Origin: Alsobacter sp045348435
GTDB taxonomy: Bacteria > Pseudomonadota > Alphaproteobacteria > Rhizobiales > Beijerinckiaceae
Direction: 5' to 3'
NCBI RefSeq assembly: GCF_045348435.1
Contig: NZ_CP157484.1
Location: 1,054,001 to 1,118,000, forward strand
Length of the DNA: 64,000 bases
The position numbers were made by a program, and so were the translations under genes. This document shows positions 1 to 9,040 of this stretch, in pieces. The number at the start of each line of letters is the position of its first letter. Positions within the stretch are counted from its first letter, which is position 1. The notes under the pieces are model-generated. The model saw only the letters and a list, made by a program, of their open reading frames with translations. It searched no databases and was not told where the DNA came from.

Positions 1-1
1 G

Positions 2-1372
2 TTCGCGGTCCTGCTGATCCCGCTCATGGCGGCGCTGGGGTCGGCGGTCGACTACAGCCGCAGCAGCACGTCGCAGGCGGCCCTGCAGGCGATCACGGAT
101 TCGACCGCCCTGGCGCTCAGCAACCCGCGCTACACCGCCGACATGATCCAGGGCGGCGCCGAGCAGATCCTCGCGGCGGAGACCAAGTCCGGCTACGCCT
201 TCGCCAATCCGCTCCAGGTCAAGGCGTCCCTGTCCGCCGACGGCCGGTCCGTGACGGTGACGGCCACGACGTCGGTGAAGAACGTCTTCATGGCGCGCTT
301 CGGCAACGACTACACGATCATCGGCGCGACGGCCCAGGCCTACAGGGCCGTGACCGGCAGCGTCGAACTCGTCCTGGTGCTCGACACGACGAACTCGATG
401 TCGATGTCCAACAAGATGACGACGCTGAAGACCGCCGCCAACTCCATGGTGGACACGCTGACCTCCGACCCCAAGGCGGACGTGAAGATCGGCGTCGTTC
501 CCTTCGCCGACTACGTCAATGTGGGCCTCTCCAACCGGTCCCAGCTCTGGCTGTCCGGCGCCACCGACTACAGCGCCGGCTGGTCCACGCCTGAGAAATG
601 CACCGACGTCTTTCCGGTGATCCGGACCTACAACTGCGTGAAGACGACCAGCACCTGCTACAATGACGGCGTCCCCTATACGTGTTCGTCCACCAAATGC
701 GACACCGAGCGCGCCACGACCAGCGTGCGCCAGTGCACGCCGGCGTCCAGCGGGACGGACTGGTATCGCTGGCTCGGCTGCGTCGGCTCGCGCACGCCGA
801 CCCCGCTGCGGCTGACGGACGACCAGCCGCTCGTCCCCTATCCGGCCGTGCGCATCAAGAACCCCAGCGCCAGCACCAAGCCCTGCACCACGGCCCTGAT
901 CCCGCTCACCAAGAACTACGCCGCCGTGAAGGCGACCATCAACGCCATGACCCCGAAGGGCGAGACCTATCTGCCGTCCGGCCTGGTCTGGGGCCTCAAC
1001 GTGCTGTCGCCCGACGCCCCGTTCTCGGAGGGCGCCGCCTATGACGCGGCCAACAAGCTGCCCCGCAAAGTCATGGTGTTCATGACCGACGGCAACAACA
1101 CGCTCTCGCTCGACAGCAGCAAGCAGTGGCACACGGGCAACAAGCGCAACGAAGCCGACGACACCACCGCCAAGCTGTGCGCCAACATCGCCAAGAAGGG
1201 CATCGAGATCTACAGCATCGCCCTGATGGTGGACGACGCCGCCGCCAAGACGCTGCTGCAGAACTGCGCCTCGGGCTCTGACCATTATTTCGACGCCACG
1301 GATTCCGCCGCGCTGGCGTCCGTGTTCTCGCAGATCGCCACGTCGCTGCAGACCACCTATCTGGGCCGTTAA
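2..1372 (+). CDS. TadG-like pilus-assembly / von Willebrand factor A protein, 5' truncated by window edge
   Basis: The reading frame is open to the left window edge, so the true start lies upstream. The visible N-terminus reads FAVLLIPLMAALGSAVDYSR, the hydrophobic anchor typical of TadE/TadG proteins of the Flp/Tad pilus system. A VWA-like domain follows, with the metal-binding DxTxS-type motif DTTNSMS after strand SVELVLVLD, a cysteine-rich insertion (CTDVF to CVGS) and a later VMVFMTDGNN strand, which is the second VWA signature. Such proteins are membrane-anchored with a periplasmic VWA domain. No other tad genes are visible here. The call is firm for VWA/TadG-like; a role in pilus assembly is inferred from the family. 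Confidence 0.85.
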   Translation, partial: FAVLLIPLMAALGSAVDYSRSSTSQAALQAITDSTALALSNPRYTADMIQGGAEQILAAETKSGYAFANPLQVKASLSADGRSVTVTATTSVKNVFMARFGNDYTIIGATAQAYRAVTGSVELVLVLDTTNSMSMSNKMTTLKTAANSMVDTLTSDPKADVKIGVVPFADYVNVGLSNRSQLWLSGATDYSAGWSTPEKCTDVFPVIRTYNCVKTTSTCYNDGVPYTCSSTKCDTERATTSVRQCTPASSGTDWYRWLGCVGSRTPTPLRLTDDQPLVPYPAVRIKNPSASTKPCTTALIPLTKNYAAVKATINAMTPKGETYLPSGLVWGLNVLSPDAPFSEGAAYDAANKLPRKVMVFMTDGNNTLSLDSSKQWHTGNKRNEADDTTAKLCANIAKKGIEIYSIALMVDDAAAKTLLQNCASGSDHYFDATDSAALASVFSQIATSLQTTYLGR

Positions 1373-1382
1373 GGCTTGCGCC

Positions 1383-2207
1383 TCACAGCGCGGCGTCGTC
1401 GATGTCGTCGTCTCGGCGGCGGCGGCGCACCTTGGCGGTCGGCGTGGCCGAGCCCGCCACGATCACCTTGGCCCCGACCGGCACGCGGTCATAGAGATCG
1501 ATCACGTCCTGGTTGATCATGCGGATGCAGCCGGACGAGACGCTCTTGCCGATGGTCCAGGGCTCCACCGTCCCGTGGATCCGGTAGAGCGTGTCCTTGT
1601 TGCCTTGCCAGAGATAGAGCGCCCGCGCGCCGAGCGGATTGCCGGGGCCGCCCGGCATGCCGATGCCGCTCTGCAAATCCTGCATCTTGGCGGCGAGGTC
1701 GGGCTGGCGCTCCAGCATCTCCTTGGGCGGATACCAGTCCGGCCAGGCCTGCTTGGTGCGCACATTGGCGACGCCGGACCAGCCGAAGCCGCTGCGCCCC
1801 ACGCCCACGCCGTACCGGATGGCCGAGCCGTCGCCATTCATGAAATAGAGATAGTGGCTGCGCGGATCGACCAGGATGGTCCCGGGCGCCTCGCCGCTGT
1901 CATAGGCCACCACCGTGCGGTGGAAAGCCTCCGGCACGATCGAGGGCTTCAGCCCCGGCACCGGGAAGGGCTCGCCCGCCACCGGGCCGTAGAGGCCGCC
2001 GCCCGTGGCCGGCGGACGCCGTCCGCGCATGCTGGGCTGCATCGGCTCGGGATAGAGGCCGCCCGTGCCGGCCCCGTAGCCGTAGGGCGACGGTTCGGGG
2101 GAGGAGGGCAGCCAGAAGGGTTGCCCCGCGCGCGCCGAGCCGGCCACGAGGGCCATGGCGGCGGACGCTGCTCCTGTCAGGACTGCTCGACGATGAAAAT
2201 CGGCCAT
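1383..2207 (-). CDS. L,D-transpeptidase (YkuD domain), exported
   Basis: This is a periplasmic enzyme that cross-links peptidoglycan or attaches proteins to it through an active-site cysteine. The N-terminus (FHRRAVLTGAASAAMALVAG...ARA) has an RR pair and a hydrophobic stretch, so it is a possible Tat or Sec signal. A proline/glycine-rich linker follows to about residue 85. The YkuD domain carries the YRIHGT strand and the catalytic block SSGCIRM near residues 223-229, the expected HxxG...SxGCxR pattern. The tail is lysine/arginine/aspartate rich. It ends 10 bp from the convergent TadG-like gene. At 274 residues the length is normal for the family. Confidence 0.9.
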   Translation of the reverse strand: MADFHRRAVLTGAASAAMALVAGSARAGQPFWLPSSPEPSPYGYGAGTGGLYPEPMQPSMRGRRPPATGGGLYGPVAGEPFPVPGLKPSIVPEAFHRTVVAYDSGEAPGTILVDPRSHYLYFMNGDGSAIRYGVGVGRSGFGWSGVANVRTKQAWPDWYPPKEMLERQPDLAAKMQDLQSGIGMPGGPGNPLGARALYLWQGNKDTLYRIHGTVEPWTIGKSVSSGCIRMINQDVIDLYDRVPVGAKVIVAGSATPTAKVRRRRRDDDIDDAAL

Positions 2208-2458
2208 TCGGGCCCCCTACGCTGGTACGCTTCGCACAATCGGCGCCGTCTCAACGCAGTATGAAGCCAAACCGTTGCTTGCGCATCTGGCTTGCGCGGC
2301 GAAGCTGAGGCGAGCGCGCGACAAGCCTGTCCCATTTCAAGTCAGGCGCCGCCCTGTGGGTGGCGCGCCGCCGAAGCATTCTGTATAAGCCCGGCTTTCC
2401 GAAGAAGAACACCCTCCGCGGAGACCCGCCAGGGCCGTGGATGATGGAGGAGAGGGTG

Positions 2459-3844
2459 ATGAGCGAGCGTTGGACCCCGTCGAGCTGGAGAGACAAGCCC
2501 ATCCAGCAGGCGCCCGTCTATCCGAACGGGGACGAACTGAAGTCCGTCGAGGCGCAGCTCGCTGGTTTTCCGCCGCTGGTTTTTGCAGGCGAGGCGCGCA
2601 AGCTCAAACGGGCGTTGGGCAAGGTCGCCGCGGGCGAATCGTTCCTGCTCCAGGGCGGCGACTGCGCCGAATCCTTCGGCGAGCACTCCGCCGACAACAT
2701 CCGCGACTTCTTCCGCCTGTTCCTGCAGATGGCGGTGGTGCTGACCTTCGCGGGCTCGTCGCCCGTGGTGAAGGTCGGCCGCATCGCCGGCCAGTTCGCC
2801 AAGCCGCGCTCGGCCGGGACCGAGACCGTCGACGGCGTGGAGCTGCCGTCCTACCGGGGCGACATCATCAATGGCATCGAGTTCACTCCCGAGGCGCGCC
2901 TTCCCGATCCGCGCCGCCAGACCGAGGCCTACCGGCAGTCGGCCGCGACGCTGAACCTGATCCGCGCCTTCGCGACGGGCGGCTACGCCAATCTGGAGAA
3001 CGCCCATCGCTGGATGCTGGGCTTCGTCAAGGACAGCCCGCAGTCCGGCCGCTACCAGGAGCTGTCGGAGCGCATCACCGAGACGCTCGACTTCATGCGC
3101 GCCATCGGGCTCGATCCGGAGGCGCATCCGGAGATGCGCATCACGGATTTCTACACCTCGCACGAAGCGCTCCTGCTCGGCTACGAGCAGGCGATGACCC
3201 GCGTCGACTCCACCACGGGCGACTGGTACGCCACCTCGGGCCACATGCTGTGGATCGGCGATCGCACGCGCCAGCTCGATCACGCCCATGTCGAATATTG
3301 CCGCGGCGTCCGCAACCCGATCGGCCTGAAATGCGGCCCGTCGCTGAAGCCGGACGAACTCGTCAAGCTCATCGACATCCTGAACCCGCAGGACGAGGCC
3401 GGCCGCCTGACGCTGATCTGCCGCTTCGGGGCCGAGAAGGTGGGCGACCACCTGCCCGCGCTGGTGCGGGCCGTCCAGCGCGAGGGGCGCACCGTGGTGT
3501 GGTCCTGCGATCCCATGCACGGCAACACCGTCAAGGCCGCGACGGGCTACAAGACCCGCCCGTTCGACCTGATCCTGGCCGAGGTGCGCGATTTCTTCGC
3601 GGTCCATCAGGCCGAGGGGACGCACGCGGGCGGCATCCACCTGGAGATGACCGGCAAGAACGTGACGGAGTGCACCGGCGGCGCCCGCGCCATCTCGGAC
3701 ACGGACCTGCACGACCGCTACCACACCTATTGCGATCCGCGGCTGAACGCCGAGCAGGCGCTCGAGCTCGCCTTCCTGGTGGCCGAACAGCTCAAGCGCG
3801 AGCGCATCGCCCGCGGCCGGCCCATGGTCGAAGCCGCCGAGTAA
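2459..3844 (+). CDS. class II 3-deoxy-7-phosphoheptulonate (DAHP) synthase
   Basis: First enzyme of the shikimate pathway: it condenses phosphoenolpyruvate with erythrose 4-phosphate. The 461-residue product starts MSERWTPSSWRDKP and contains FLLQGGDCAESF, GRIAGQFAKPRS, WIGDRTRQLDHAHVEY, GLKCGP, WSCDPMHGNT and GGIHLEMTGKNVTEC. These are the hallmarks of the plant-like class II (AroA_II) enzymes rather than the E. coli AroFGH type. The ATG at 2459 sits 8 nt after GGAGG (2446-2450). In-frame codons exist upstream to 2360, but that stretch has no matching family sequence. A strong terminator follows. It appears to be monocistronic. Confidence 0.95.
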   Translation: MSERWTPSSWRDKPIQQAPVYPNGDELKSVEAQLAGFPPLVFAGEARKLKRALGKVAAGESFLLQGGDCAESFGEHSADNIRDFFRLFLQMAVVLTFAGSSPVVKVGRIAGQFAKPRSAGTETVDGVELPSYRGDIINGIEFTPEARLPDPRRQTEAYRQSAATLNLIRAFATGGYANLENAHRWMLGFVKDSPQSGRYQELSERITETLDFMRAIGLDPEAHPEMRITDFYTSHEALLLGYEQAMTRVDSTTGDWYATSGHMLWIGDRTRQLDHAHVEYCRGVRNPIGLKCGPSLKPDELVKLIDILNPQDEAGRLTLICRFGAEKVGDHLPALVRAVQREGRTVVWSCDPMHGNTVKAATGYKTRPFDLILAEVRDFFAVHQAEGTHAGGIHLEMTGKNVTECTGGARAISDTDLHDRYHTYCDPRLNAEQALELAFLVAEQLKRERIARGRPMVEAAE

Positions 3845-3861
3845 GGCGGGCCTGAACGCCG

Positions 3862-3887
3862 AACGGCGCCCTCCGGGGCGCCGTTTT
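3862..3887 (+). terminator. Rho-independent terminator after DAHP synthase
   Basis: An 8-bp perfect GC stem (CGGCGCCC 3864-3871 with GGGCGCCG 3876-3883) has a TCCG loop and is followed by four T residues. Flanking AA/TT can extend the stem by two pairs. It starts 17 bp after the stop codon of the DAHP synthase gene, and the next gene is convergent. Confidence 0.85.
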
Positions 3888-3922
3888 CGTTTCGGGAGAA
3901 GCGTCCGCCGGGGCGGGCGGGC

Positions 3923-4753
3923 TCAGTACTTCACGCCAGCGCCGACCCGGAAGGAGCTGACGGCCGTGCTGAGGCCCTGGTAGGAGGCCATGCCGATATA
4001 CTGGTACTCGGCCCGCAGCATCACGTTGTCCAGCACGGCGACATCCATGCCGAGCCCGATGGCGCCGCCATAATTGTAGCCGGTCTTGCCGATGATCGAG
4101 TTGCGCGCGGTGGGGCCGACATTGATCCCGCCCAGACGCCCGGTATCGGGGTCGATCAGGTATTCGGTGTACTGGCTGTTCAGGGCGGCGGCGAGCCGCT
4201 GGCGTCCCACCACCAGGCCAACCGTCGCGAAGGGGAGGAAGCGCCCGAACGCGTAGCCGCCGCGCGCCTTGAGGATGGCGTAGTCGCCCATCTCGGCGCG
4301 AGCCGTGGCCGTGTAGCTGATATTGTCCGAATAGGCCCCGCGGTCCTGCCGCCGGCCGTCGGACATGGAGGTCTGCCCGAGCAGCTTGTCCTTCATGTGG
4401 GTGTAGTCGAGCTCGAGGCCGAACACGGCGTCCTCGAACATCATGTTGTAGCCGACGAAACCGCCCAGATGAGGCTGCTGGTCGGAGAAGTCGCGGCCGA
4501 GCCGCACGAAGGTCGAGGCCAGGTCATGGGCGATGTGGGCGTAGTAGGCGTCGTCCACCAGCGTCTTGCCGAGCTCCTTGGTCTTGAAGTCGGCCGTCGT
4601 CACGCCGGCGTGGATGCCGCCATAGAGGCCGCCCCAGGTGAACTCCGCCTGCGGGCCCGCATAGGGCAGGGGCGGGGCGGGCGGCAGGTAGTCCGCCGCA
4701 TGCCCGAGCGTCGGGGCCGCAACCACGAGGGCGATCAAGGATAGAAAACGCAT
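3923..4753 (-). CDS. outer-membrane beta-barrel protein (porin-like, Omp25 type)
   Basis: 276 residues with a Sec signal (MRFLSLIALVVAAPTLGHA, then ADYLPPAPP). The body alternates aromatic/glycine-rich strands such as WGGLYGGIHAGV and ends FRVGAGVKY, with the C-terminal aromatic used for outer-membrane insertion. This matches the small 8-stranded OMP family common in Hyphomicrobiales (Omp25/Omp31-like). Residues 60-110 hold an extended loop. The gene is divergent from gltX and shares a 170-bp upstream region with a palindrome. Its specific role cannot be told from sequence. Confidence 0.8.
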   Translation of the reverse strand: MRFLSLIALVVAAPTLGHAADYLPPAPPLPYAGPQAEFTWGGLYGGIHAGVTTADFKTKELGKTLVDDAYYAHIAHDLASTFVRLGRDFSDQQPHLGGFVGYNMMFEDAVFGLELDYTHMKDKLLGQTSMSDGRRQDRGAYSDNISYTATARAEMGDYAILKARGGYAFGRFLPFATVGLVVGRQRLAAALNSQYTEYLIDPDTGRLGGINVGPTARNSIIGKTGYNYGGAIGLGMDVAVLDNVMLRAEYQYIGMASYQGLSTAVSSFRVGAGVKY

Positions 4754-4811
4754 GGGTGAAACCCTTGCCTGAAGGGGGCGCTCGCCCGAAAACCGATGAC
4801 TGTGATGAGTA

Positions 4812-4835
4812 AACCGGTAACGTTACTGTCCGGTT
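4812..4835. promoter_or_regulatory. candidate operator: nested inverted repeats between the OMP gene and gltX
   Basis: AACCGG (4812-4817) and CCGGTT (4830-4835) form an inverted repeat. Inside lies the perfect 10-bp palindrome GTAACGTTAC (4817-4826). It is 59 bp upstream of the leftward outer-membrane protein gene and 87 bp upstream of gltX. An operator role is inference from symmetry and position only. Confidence 0.35.
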
Positions 4836-4921
4836 AAGGCGATTAACGCATGTCACGCCTGGCGCGCCGGCCCGCTTTCGGCGTCGTTGCGCCGGCCGCT
4901 CGGCTCGGCCATAAGCCACTC

Positions 4922-6268
4922 ATGACCGCGCCCGTCGTTCGTTTCGCCCCGTCGCCCACCGGCCGCCTGCATATCGGCAATGCGCGGCCGGCGCTGCTGA
5001 ACGCGCTCTTCGCCCGCCGCCATGGCGGCCGGTTCATCCTGCGCTATGACGACACCGACCTTCAGCGCTCGCGCGCCGAGTTCGCCGACGCCATCGCGGT
5101 CGATCTCGCCTGGCTCGGCGTCCGCCCGGACCTCACGGCCCGCCAGTCGGACCGGGTCGCCCTCTACGACGCCGCGGCCGAGCGCCTGCGCGCCGCCGGG
5201 CGGCTCTACCCCTGCTACGAGACCGAGGATGAGCTCGACCGCCGCCGCAAGCGCCAGGCCGCGCGAGGGCTGCCGCCGATCTATGACCGCGCCGCCCTGC
5301 GGCTGACCGACGAGGAGAAGCGCGACCTGGAGGCGCAGGGCCGGCGCCCGCATTGGCGCTTCCTGCTGGAGCACCGCTCGGTGGCGTGGGACGACCTCGT
5401 GCGCGGCCCGGCGCATGTGGAGGGGGCGTCGCTCTCCGATCCGGTGCTCGTGCGCCATGACGGCGGCTATCTCTACACGCTGCCCTCGGTGGTGGACGAC
5501 ATCGACCTCGGCGTCACCCACGTGATCCGCGGCGAGGACCACGTCACCAATACGGGCGTGCAGATCCAGATCTTCGAGGCGCTGGGCGGCCCCGAAGCCG
5601 TCCCTCTGTTCGGCCACCACAACCTGCTCACCACGGCGAGCGGGGAGGGGCTGTCGAAGCGGCTCGGCCATCTCTCGCTCGGCTCGCTGCGCGAGCGCGG
5701 CATGGAGCCGCTGGCCGTCGCCGCCCTGGCGGTGCTGGTCGGCTCGGCCGAGGCCGTCAGGCCGGTGCGCAGCCTCGACGAGCTGGCTCAGCTCGTGGAC
5801 ATCGCCCGCCTGTCGCGGGCCCCGGCGCGTTTCGACGAGGCCGAGCTCGAGGCGCTCAACGCCAAGGTCCTGCACGGCCTCGACTACGCCGACCTGGCCG
5901 ACCGCCTCACGGCCGCCGGCGTGACGGGCGGCGAGGCTTTCTGGCTCGCCGTGCGGGGCAACTGCGCCGTGTTCTCCGACGTGGCGGTCTGGAAGGGCGT
6001 CGTCGAGGGTCCCTGCGCGCCCGTCATCGAGGACGCCGCCTTCGCCGACGCGGCCGCCGCGCTGCTGCCCCCCGAGCCCTGGACGGACCAGACCTGGGGC
6101 GAATGGACCAAAGCGGTGGCGCAGGCCACCGGCCGCAAGGGCAAGCCGCTCTTCATGCCGCTGCGCCTCGCCCTCACCGGGCTGGACCACGGGCCCGAGC
6201 TGAAGGCTCTGCTCCCGCTGATCGGCCGTCCCCGCGCCCTGGCGCGCCTCGCCGGCCAGGCCGCCTGA
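4922..6268 (+). CDS. gltX: glutamate--tRNA ligase (one of two GltX types usual in alphaproteobacteria)
   Basis: Charges tRNA with glutamate. The class I synthetase signatures are present: FAPSPTGRLHIGNARPALLN (HIGH-type motif near residues 16-19), RYDDTD, VIRGEDHVTNT and GLSKRLG as the KMSKS-type loop. The C-terminal anticodon-binding domain is present. At 448 residues it is slightly shorter than E. coli GltX (471). Many alphaproteobacteria carry two gltX genes; which subtype this is cannot be judged here. The frame extends to an ATG at 4850, but homologues begin at the conserved VRFAPSPTG, so 4922 is preferred although no strong Shine-Dalgarno is seen. Confidence 0.9.
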   Translation: MTAPVVRFAPSPTGRLHIGNARPALLNALFARRHGGRFILRYDDTDLQRSRAEFADAIAVDLAWLGVRPDLTARQSDRVALYDAAAERLRAAGRLYPCYETEDELDRRRKRQAARGLPPIYDRAALRLTDEEKRDLEAQGRRPHWRFLLEHRSVAWDDLVRGPAHVEGASLSDPVLVRHDGGYLYTLPSVVDDIDLGVTHVIRGEDHVTNTGVQIQIFEALGGPEAVPLFGHHNLLTTASGEGLSKRLGHLSLGSLRERGMEPLAVAALAVLVGSAEAVRPVRSLDELAQLVDIARLSRAPARFDEAELEALNAKVLHGLDYADLADRLTAAGVTGGEAFWLAVRGNCAVFSDVAVWKGVVEGPCAPVIEDAAFADAAAALLPPEPWTDQTWGEWTKAVAQATGRKGKPLFMPLRLALTGLDHGPELKALLPLIGRPRALARLAGQAA

Positions 6269-6278
6269 CCCCCATTCG

Positions 6279-7475
6279 TCAGTTCTGCAGGGCCCCGCGC
6301 GGGACGCCGGCGGGCGGCAGCGTGATCGGCGGCCCGAGCGGCGGCAGGGCGTCGGAACGCACCCCGCTTTGGCCCGCTGCGGGCGGCGGGGCGGCGCGGC
6401 GCGACGGAGCCTGCGGCGCGGGCTGGCCGGCCGGAGCGCCGGGATTGAGCGTCGACGGATCGACCCCCGGGGCTCCCGCCACGGAGGAGGGCCGCGGCGC
6501 CGCGGTCGGCTTGGGCGCGGCGGCGCCCCGCAGCGGCGGCGGCGCGGGCTCTTTCGGCCGGGCCATGTCCTGCGACTGCTGCTCGGTCACCGTCACGTCG
6601 CCGGCGCGCGAGCCGATGATCTTCTCGGCGTTGGCCAGCGCCTCCACCCAGCTCTGCCCGTCCTTGCGGCACGCGCAGGTGGGATCGAAGCTCTTGCGGT
6701 ACTTGAAGGCGTTCGGCAGCGCCGTATAGGGCGATCCCGCCAGCGACACGGCCGCGTCGGCCTCGCGGCCGGAGGGCTGCACGTAGAGCTCCACCTCGGC
6801 GTTGGGGCAGGAGGCCTGGCACAGGCTGGCGTCCGTCTCGAAGCGGCCCCGCGACGCGAACTGGCTGATCGGGAAATAGAACCCGTCGCACTTGCGCACG
6901 CACAGGGTCTTGCCGGAGTTCACGGCCGCCTGCTGGCCGCCGTCGAGCGGCCCCTGCGGCGCCTCGTCCTCCGGCATGGCCGGCACGTCGTCGACCGGGC
7001 TGCCGAACAGGCGCTCGAACAGCCCGGGTTGCCTAGACGACGCGATGCCCGGCTGGGCGCCCCGGCAATTCGCCTCATAGGCGGCCGAGAGCGACGCGCG
7101 CTGCGCCTCCAGCGATCCGCCGCCGACGCGCTGCGACTGGGCGTCGAGCTGCGCCAGGCCCGCCTCCAGGCTGTTGATCTTGGCCTCCACGGACGGGCAT
7201 TCGGGCGGCGGCGGGTCCCCGAAGATCAGGAAGCGCTGGCGCTGGCAGCCGATGGAGCGCGCATACGCGATGGTGCGGTTGAGCTCGCCGCGCTGGCGCT
7301 GGATCTGCTCGACGATGGCCTGGCGCTGGCCGGCCGCGCCGGCGCTGCGGTCGAGCGCCGCCAGATCGGCGCGCAGGCGGTCGCAATAGGTCTGCTGGGC
7401 GTCGGCGGACCCGGCCATCGCGAGGACGCAAAGGAGCGCGGCCGCGAGGCTCGCCATCCGGGTGATTGGCTTCAT
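6279..7475 (-). CDS. DUF2865 domain protein, exported
   Basis: 398 residues with a signal peptide (MKPITRMASLAAALLCVLAMAGSADA). An N-terminal coiled-coil-like part (CDRLRADLAALDRS, repeated RQ-rich helices, residues 30-140) precedes a cysteine-rich module with KTLCVRKCDGFYFPIS, LCQASCPNAEVELY and CACRKDGQSW, which is the DUF2865 signature found in Hyphomicrobiales. The C-terminal 110 residues are proline/alanine rich. Function unknown, probably periplasmic or cell-envelope. An upstream in-frame ATG at 7553 adds 26 residues that destroy the signal peptide, so 7475 was chosen (AGGA precedes it). It is convergent with gltX, 10 bp apart. Confidence 0.8.
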   Translation of the reverse strand: MKPITRMASLAAALLCVLAMAGSADAQQTYCDRLRADLAALDRSAGAAGQRQAIVEQIQRQRGELNRTIAYARSIGCQRQRFLIFGDPPPPECPSVEAKINSLEAGLAQLDAQSQRVGGGSLEAQRASLSAAYEANCRGAQPGIASSRQPGLFERLFGSPVDDVPAMPEDEAPQGPLDGGQQAAVNSGKTLCVRKCDGFYFPISQFASRGRFETDASLCQASCPNAEVELYVQPSGREADAAVSLAGSPYTALPNAFKYRKSFDPTCACRKDGQSWVEALANAEKIIGSRAGDVTVTEQQSQDMARPKEPAPPPLRGAAAPKPTAAPRPSSVAGAPGVDPSTLNPGAPAGQPAPQAPSRRAAPPPAAGQSGVRSDALPPLGPPITLPPAGVPRGALQN

Positions 7476-7648
7476 CAGTCCTTGCTCCAGCAGGGCCGGG
7501 CGACCCAGCGGAATCGCGTCACGATGGTTGGACGAGCGACTTAAGAAGGTCAATGACGCCGAAAGTGTGGATGGGGCGCCTGCCGCCGCGAAGGCCTCTA
7601 CCGCCGGGCGATCAAGGCCCCATATTCAGCCCGATGGAGGATCCTGGG

Positions 7649-8170
7649 ATGAAGAACGGCGTGATGGGGTGGGCTGCGGCCCTGGCGTTGGCCGCCGCGG
7701 TCGGCGTCGGCGCGGCGCAGGCGCAGGAGCCCGACCTGGTCTTCAAGAAGTCCACGGTCTGGAAGATGCTGACCCCCGACGACAAGCTCGCCACCTATGC
7801 GCTGGACGATCCGGGCGTGGGCGGCGTCGCGTGCTTCTACACGATCCCGGAGCGGGGCGGCGTCAAGGGCATGCTCGGCGTGGCCGAGGAGCGCTCGGAG
7901 GCCTCGCTGGCCTGCCGCCAGGTCGGCCCGGTCGTCTTCAAGGAGAAGTTCGAGCAGGGCAGCGTCGTGTTCCGGCAATCCCGTTCGCTGATCTTCAAGA
8001 AGATGCAGATCGTCCGCGGCTGCGACGCCAAGCGCAATACGCTGGTCTATCTCGTCTACACGGACCGCCTGATCGAGGGCTCCCCGCAGAACTCGACCTC
8101 GGCGGTGCCGATCATGCCCTGGGGAGCGGGCACGGAGGCGCCCAAATGCGCCGACTGGGTGCAGGGCTGA
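7649..8170 (+). CDS. creA: CreA family protein
   Basis: 173 residues with a cleavable signal (MKNGVMGWAAALALAAAVGVGAAQAQ). The body has the CreA pattern KKSTVWKMLTPDDK, DDPGVGGVACFYT, RQSRSLIFKKMQIVR and DAKRNTLVYLVYTD. CreA is a conserved periplasmic protein of unknown function that is linked by name, not by mechanism, to the creABCD locus of E. coli; no creBCD genes are near here. GGAGG (7636-7640) lies 8 nt before the ATG at 7649. Longer in-frame starts lack a Shine-Dalgarno. Confidence 0.88.
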   Translation: MKNGVMGWAAALALAAAVGVGAAQAQEPDLVFKKSTVWKMLTPDDKLATYALDDPGVGGVACFYTIPERGGVKGMLGVAEERSEASLACRQVGPVVFKEKFEQGSVVFRQSRSLIFKKMQIVRGCDAKRNTLVYLVYTDRLIEGSPQNSTSAVPIMPWGAGTEAPKCADWVQG

Positions 8171-8190
8171 ACCGCAGAGTTGCGAGTCAA

Positions 8191-8215
8191 AAAGGGGGCC
8201 GCGGCCCCCTTCGTC
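8191..8215. terminator. bidirectional terminator between creA and the convergent secreted-protein gene
   Basis: AAAGGGGGCC-GC-GGCCCCCTT forms a near-perfect palindrome (GGGGGC/GCCCCC stem) flanked by A-rich and T-containing sides. It starts 20 bp after the creA stop, and the leftward gene ends at 8235. It can serve both strands. Confidence 0.7.
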
Positions 8216-8234
8216 GTTCCGTGCGCCGGGCGCG

Positions 8235-8561
8235 TCACTCGGCGCAGGTCACCGAATAGGCCTTGGCGGCGGAGGTCTGGCTCGTGGTCTGCACCGAGGC
8301 GGTCATGTCCGCCGGGTCGACGGGGCCGAACTGGGCGGCCTTGCCGAGACCATGCGCCTCGCACCAGGCGTTGGCCACGATGCTGCCGCAGGCCGCGCCG
8401 GTCGCCAGGCAGTCGGCGACCCCATACCCGTCATTGGCCGGGATCAGGAACGAGCGCTCGCCCTGAGCGGCGGCGGGTTTCGTCGACGACACGCCGATCA
8501 GGCCCGAGGCGGCGAGCCCAGCGGCGAGAACGGCGACGGAGAGAGGTCCGCGTAGCGACAT
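8235..8561 (-). CDS. small secreted protein, function unknown
   Basis: 108 residues from the ATG at 8561. The signal-like N-terminus is MSLRGPLSVAVLAAGLAASG, followed by SFLIPANDGYGVADCL. Four cysteines (in ADCL, AACG, AWCE and VTCAE) suggest two disulfides in the periplasm. I recall similar short proteins in Hyphomicrobiales but no assigned role. The frame opens further upstream to 8618, but those residues disrupt the signal. It is convergent with creA through a shared terminator. Confidence 0.7.
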   Translation of the reverse strand: MSLRGPLSVAVLAAGLAASGLIGVSSTKPAAAQGERSFLIPANDGYGVADCLATGAACGSIVANAWCEAHGLGKAAQFGPVDPADMTASVQTTSQTSAAKAYSVTCAE

Positions 8562-9040
8562 GATCAGGGTCCGAGGGGTGCTGTGAGGGGGCGAACGCGA
8601 TGGGTCGAGAGTGCTCATTCGACGGTATCAATCACGTTAACGGGTCCCCGGTTCCTTGCTGTGTGGCGGCGCACAACGGGTTGGTTAAGGTCGCTGCGGC
8701 AGGGGCGGCGAATAGCTGATCCGGCCGGGAACATTCAAGCGCATCGGCGCTTCTTCTCTCTTCCGCCGCAATTGCCCTGTGCGTCTGTGGCGCGCTTCAC
8801 ACACCGGCGAAACTTCGCCCGCGCGCCGCGCCGACCCCGCCGGGGCGCCCCCGCGCCGCCGGCGCCGAGGGCCGCACCCTTGACTGAGACGCGGCCCGCA
8901 CGCATGGTGCCGCCATGATGGCCCGCACGTCCGTTATCTCGATCGTGAACATTTGCAGCTAGCGTCACCGCTGGCTGGAGCCGTCTTGGTTTGAAAAACT
9001 CGAAGCGGATCCCCAGCCAGTCTGGCGAGGGTGGAACCGC
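8562..9040. other. 479-bp intergenic region upstream of cysS, no gene seen
   Basis: The region between the leftward secreted-protein gene and cysS. It must hold both promoters, but no convincing -35/-10 pair, tRNA or RNA motif stands out. An arginine/proline-rich frame (8583-8918) runs through it and looks like a GC artefact. It is locally less GC-rich around 8610-8780 and 8930-9010 than the coding DNA. Confidence 0.5.
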
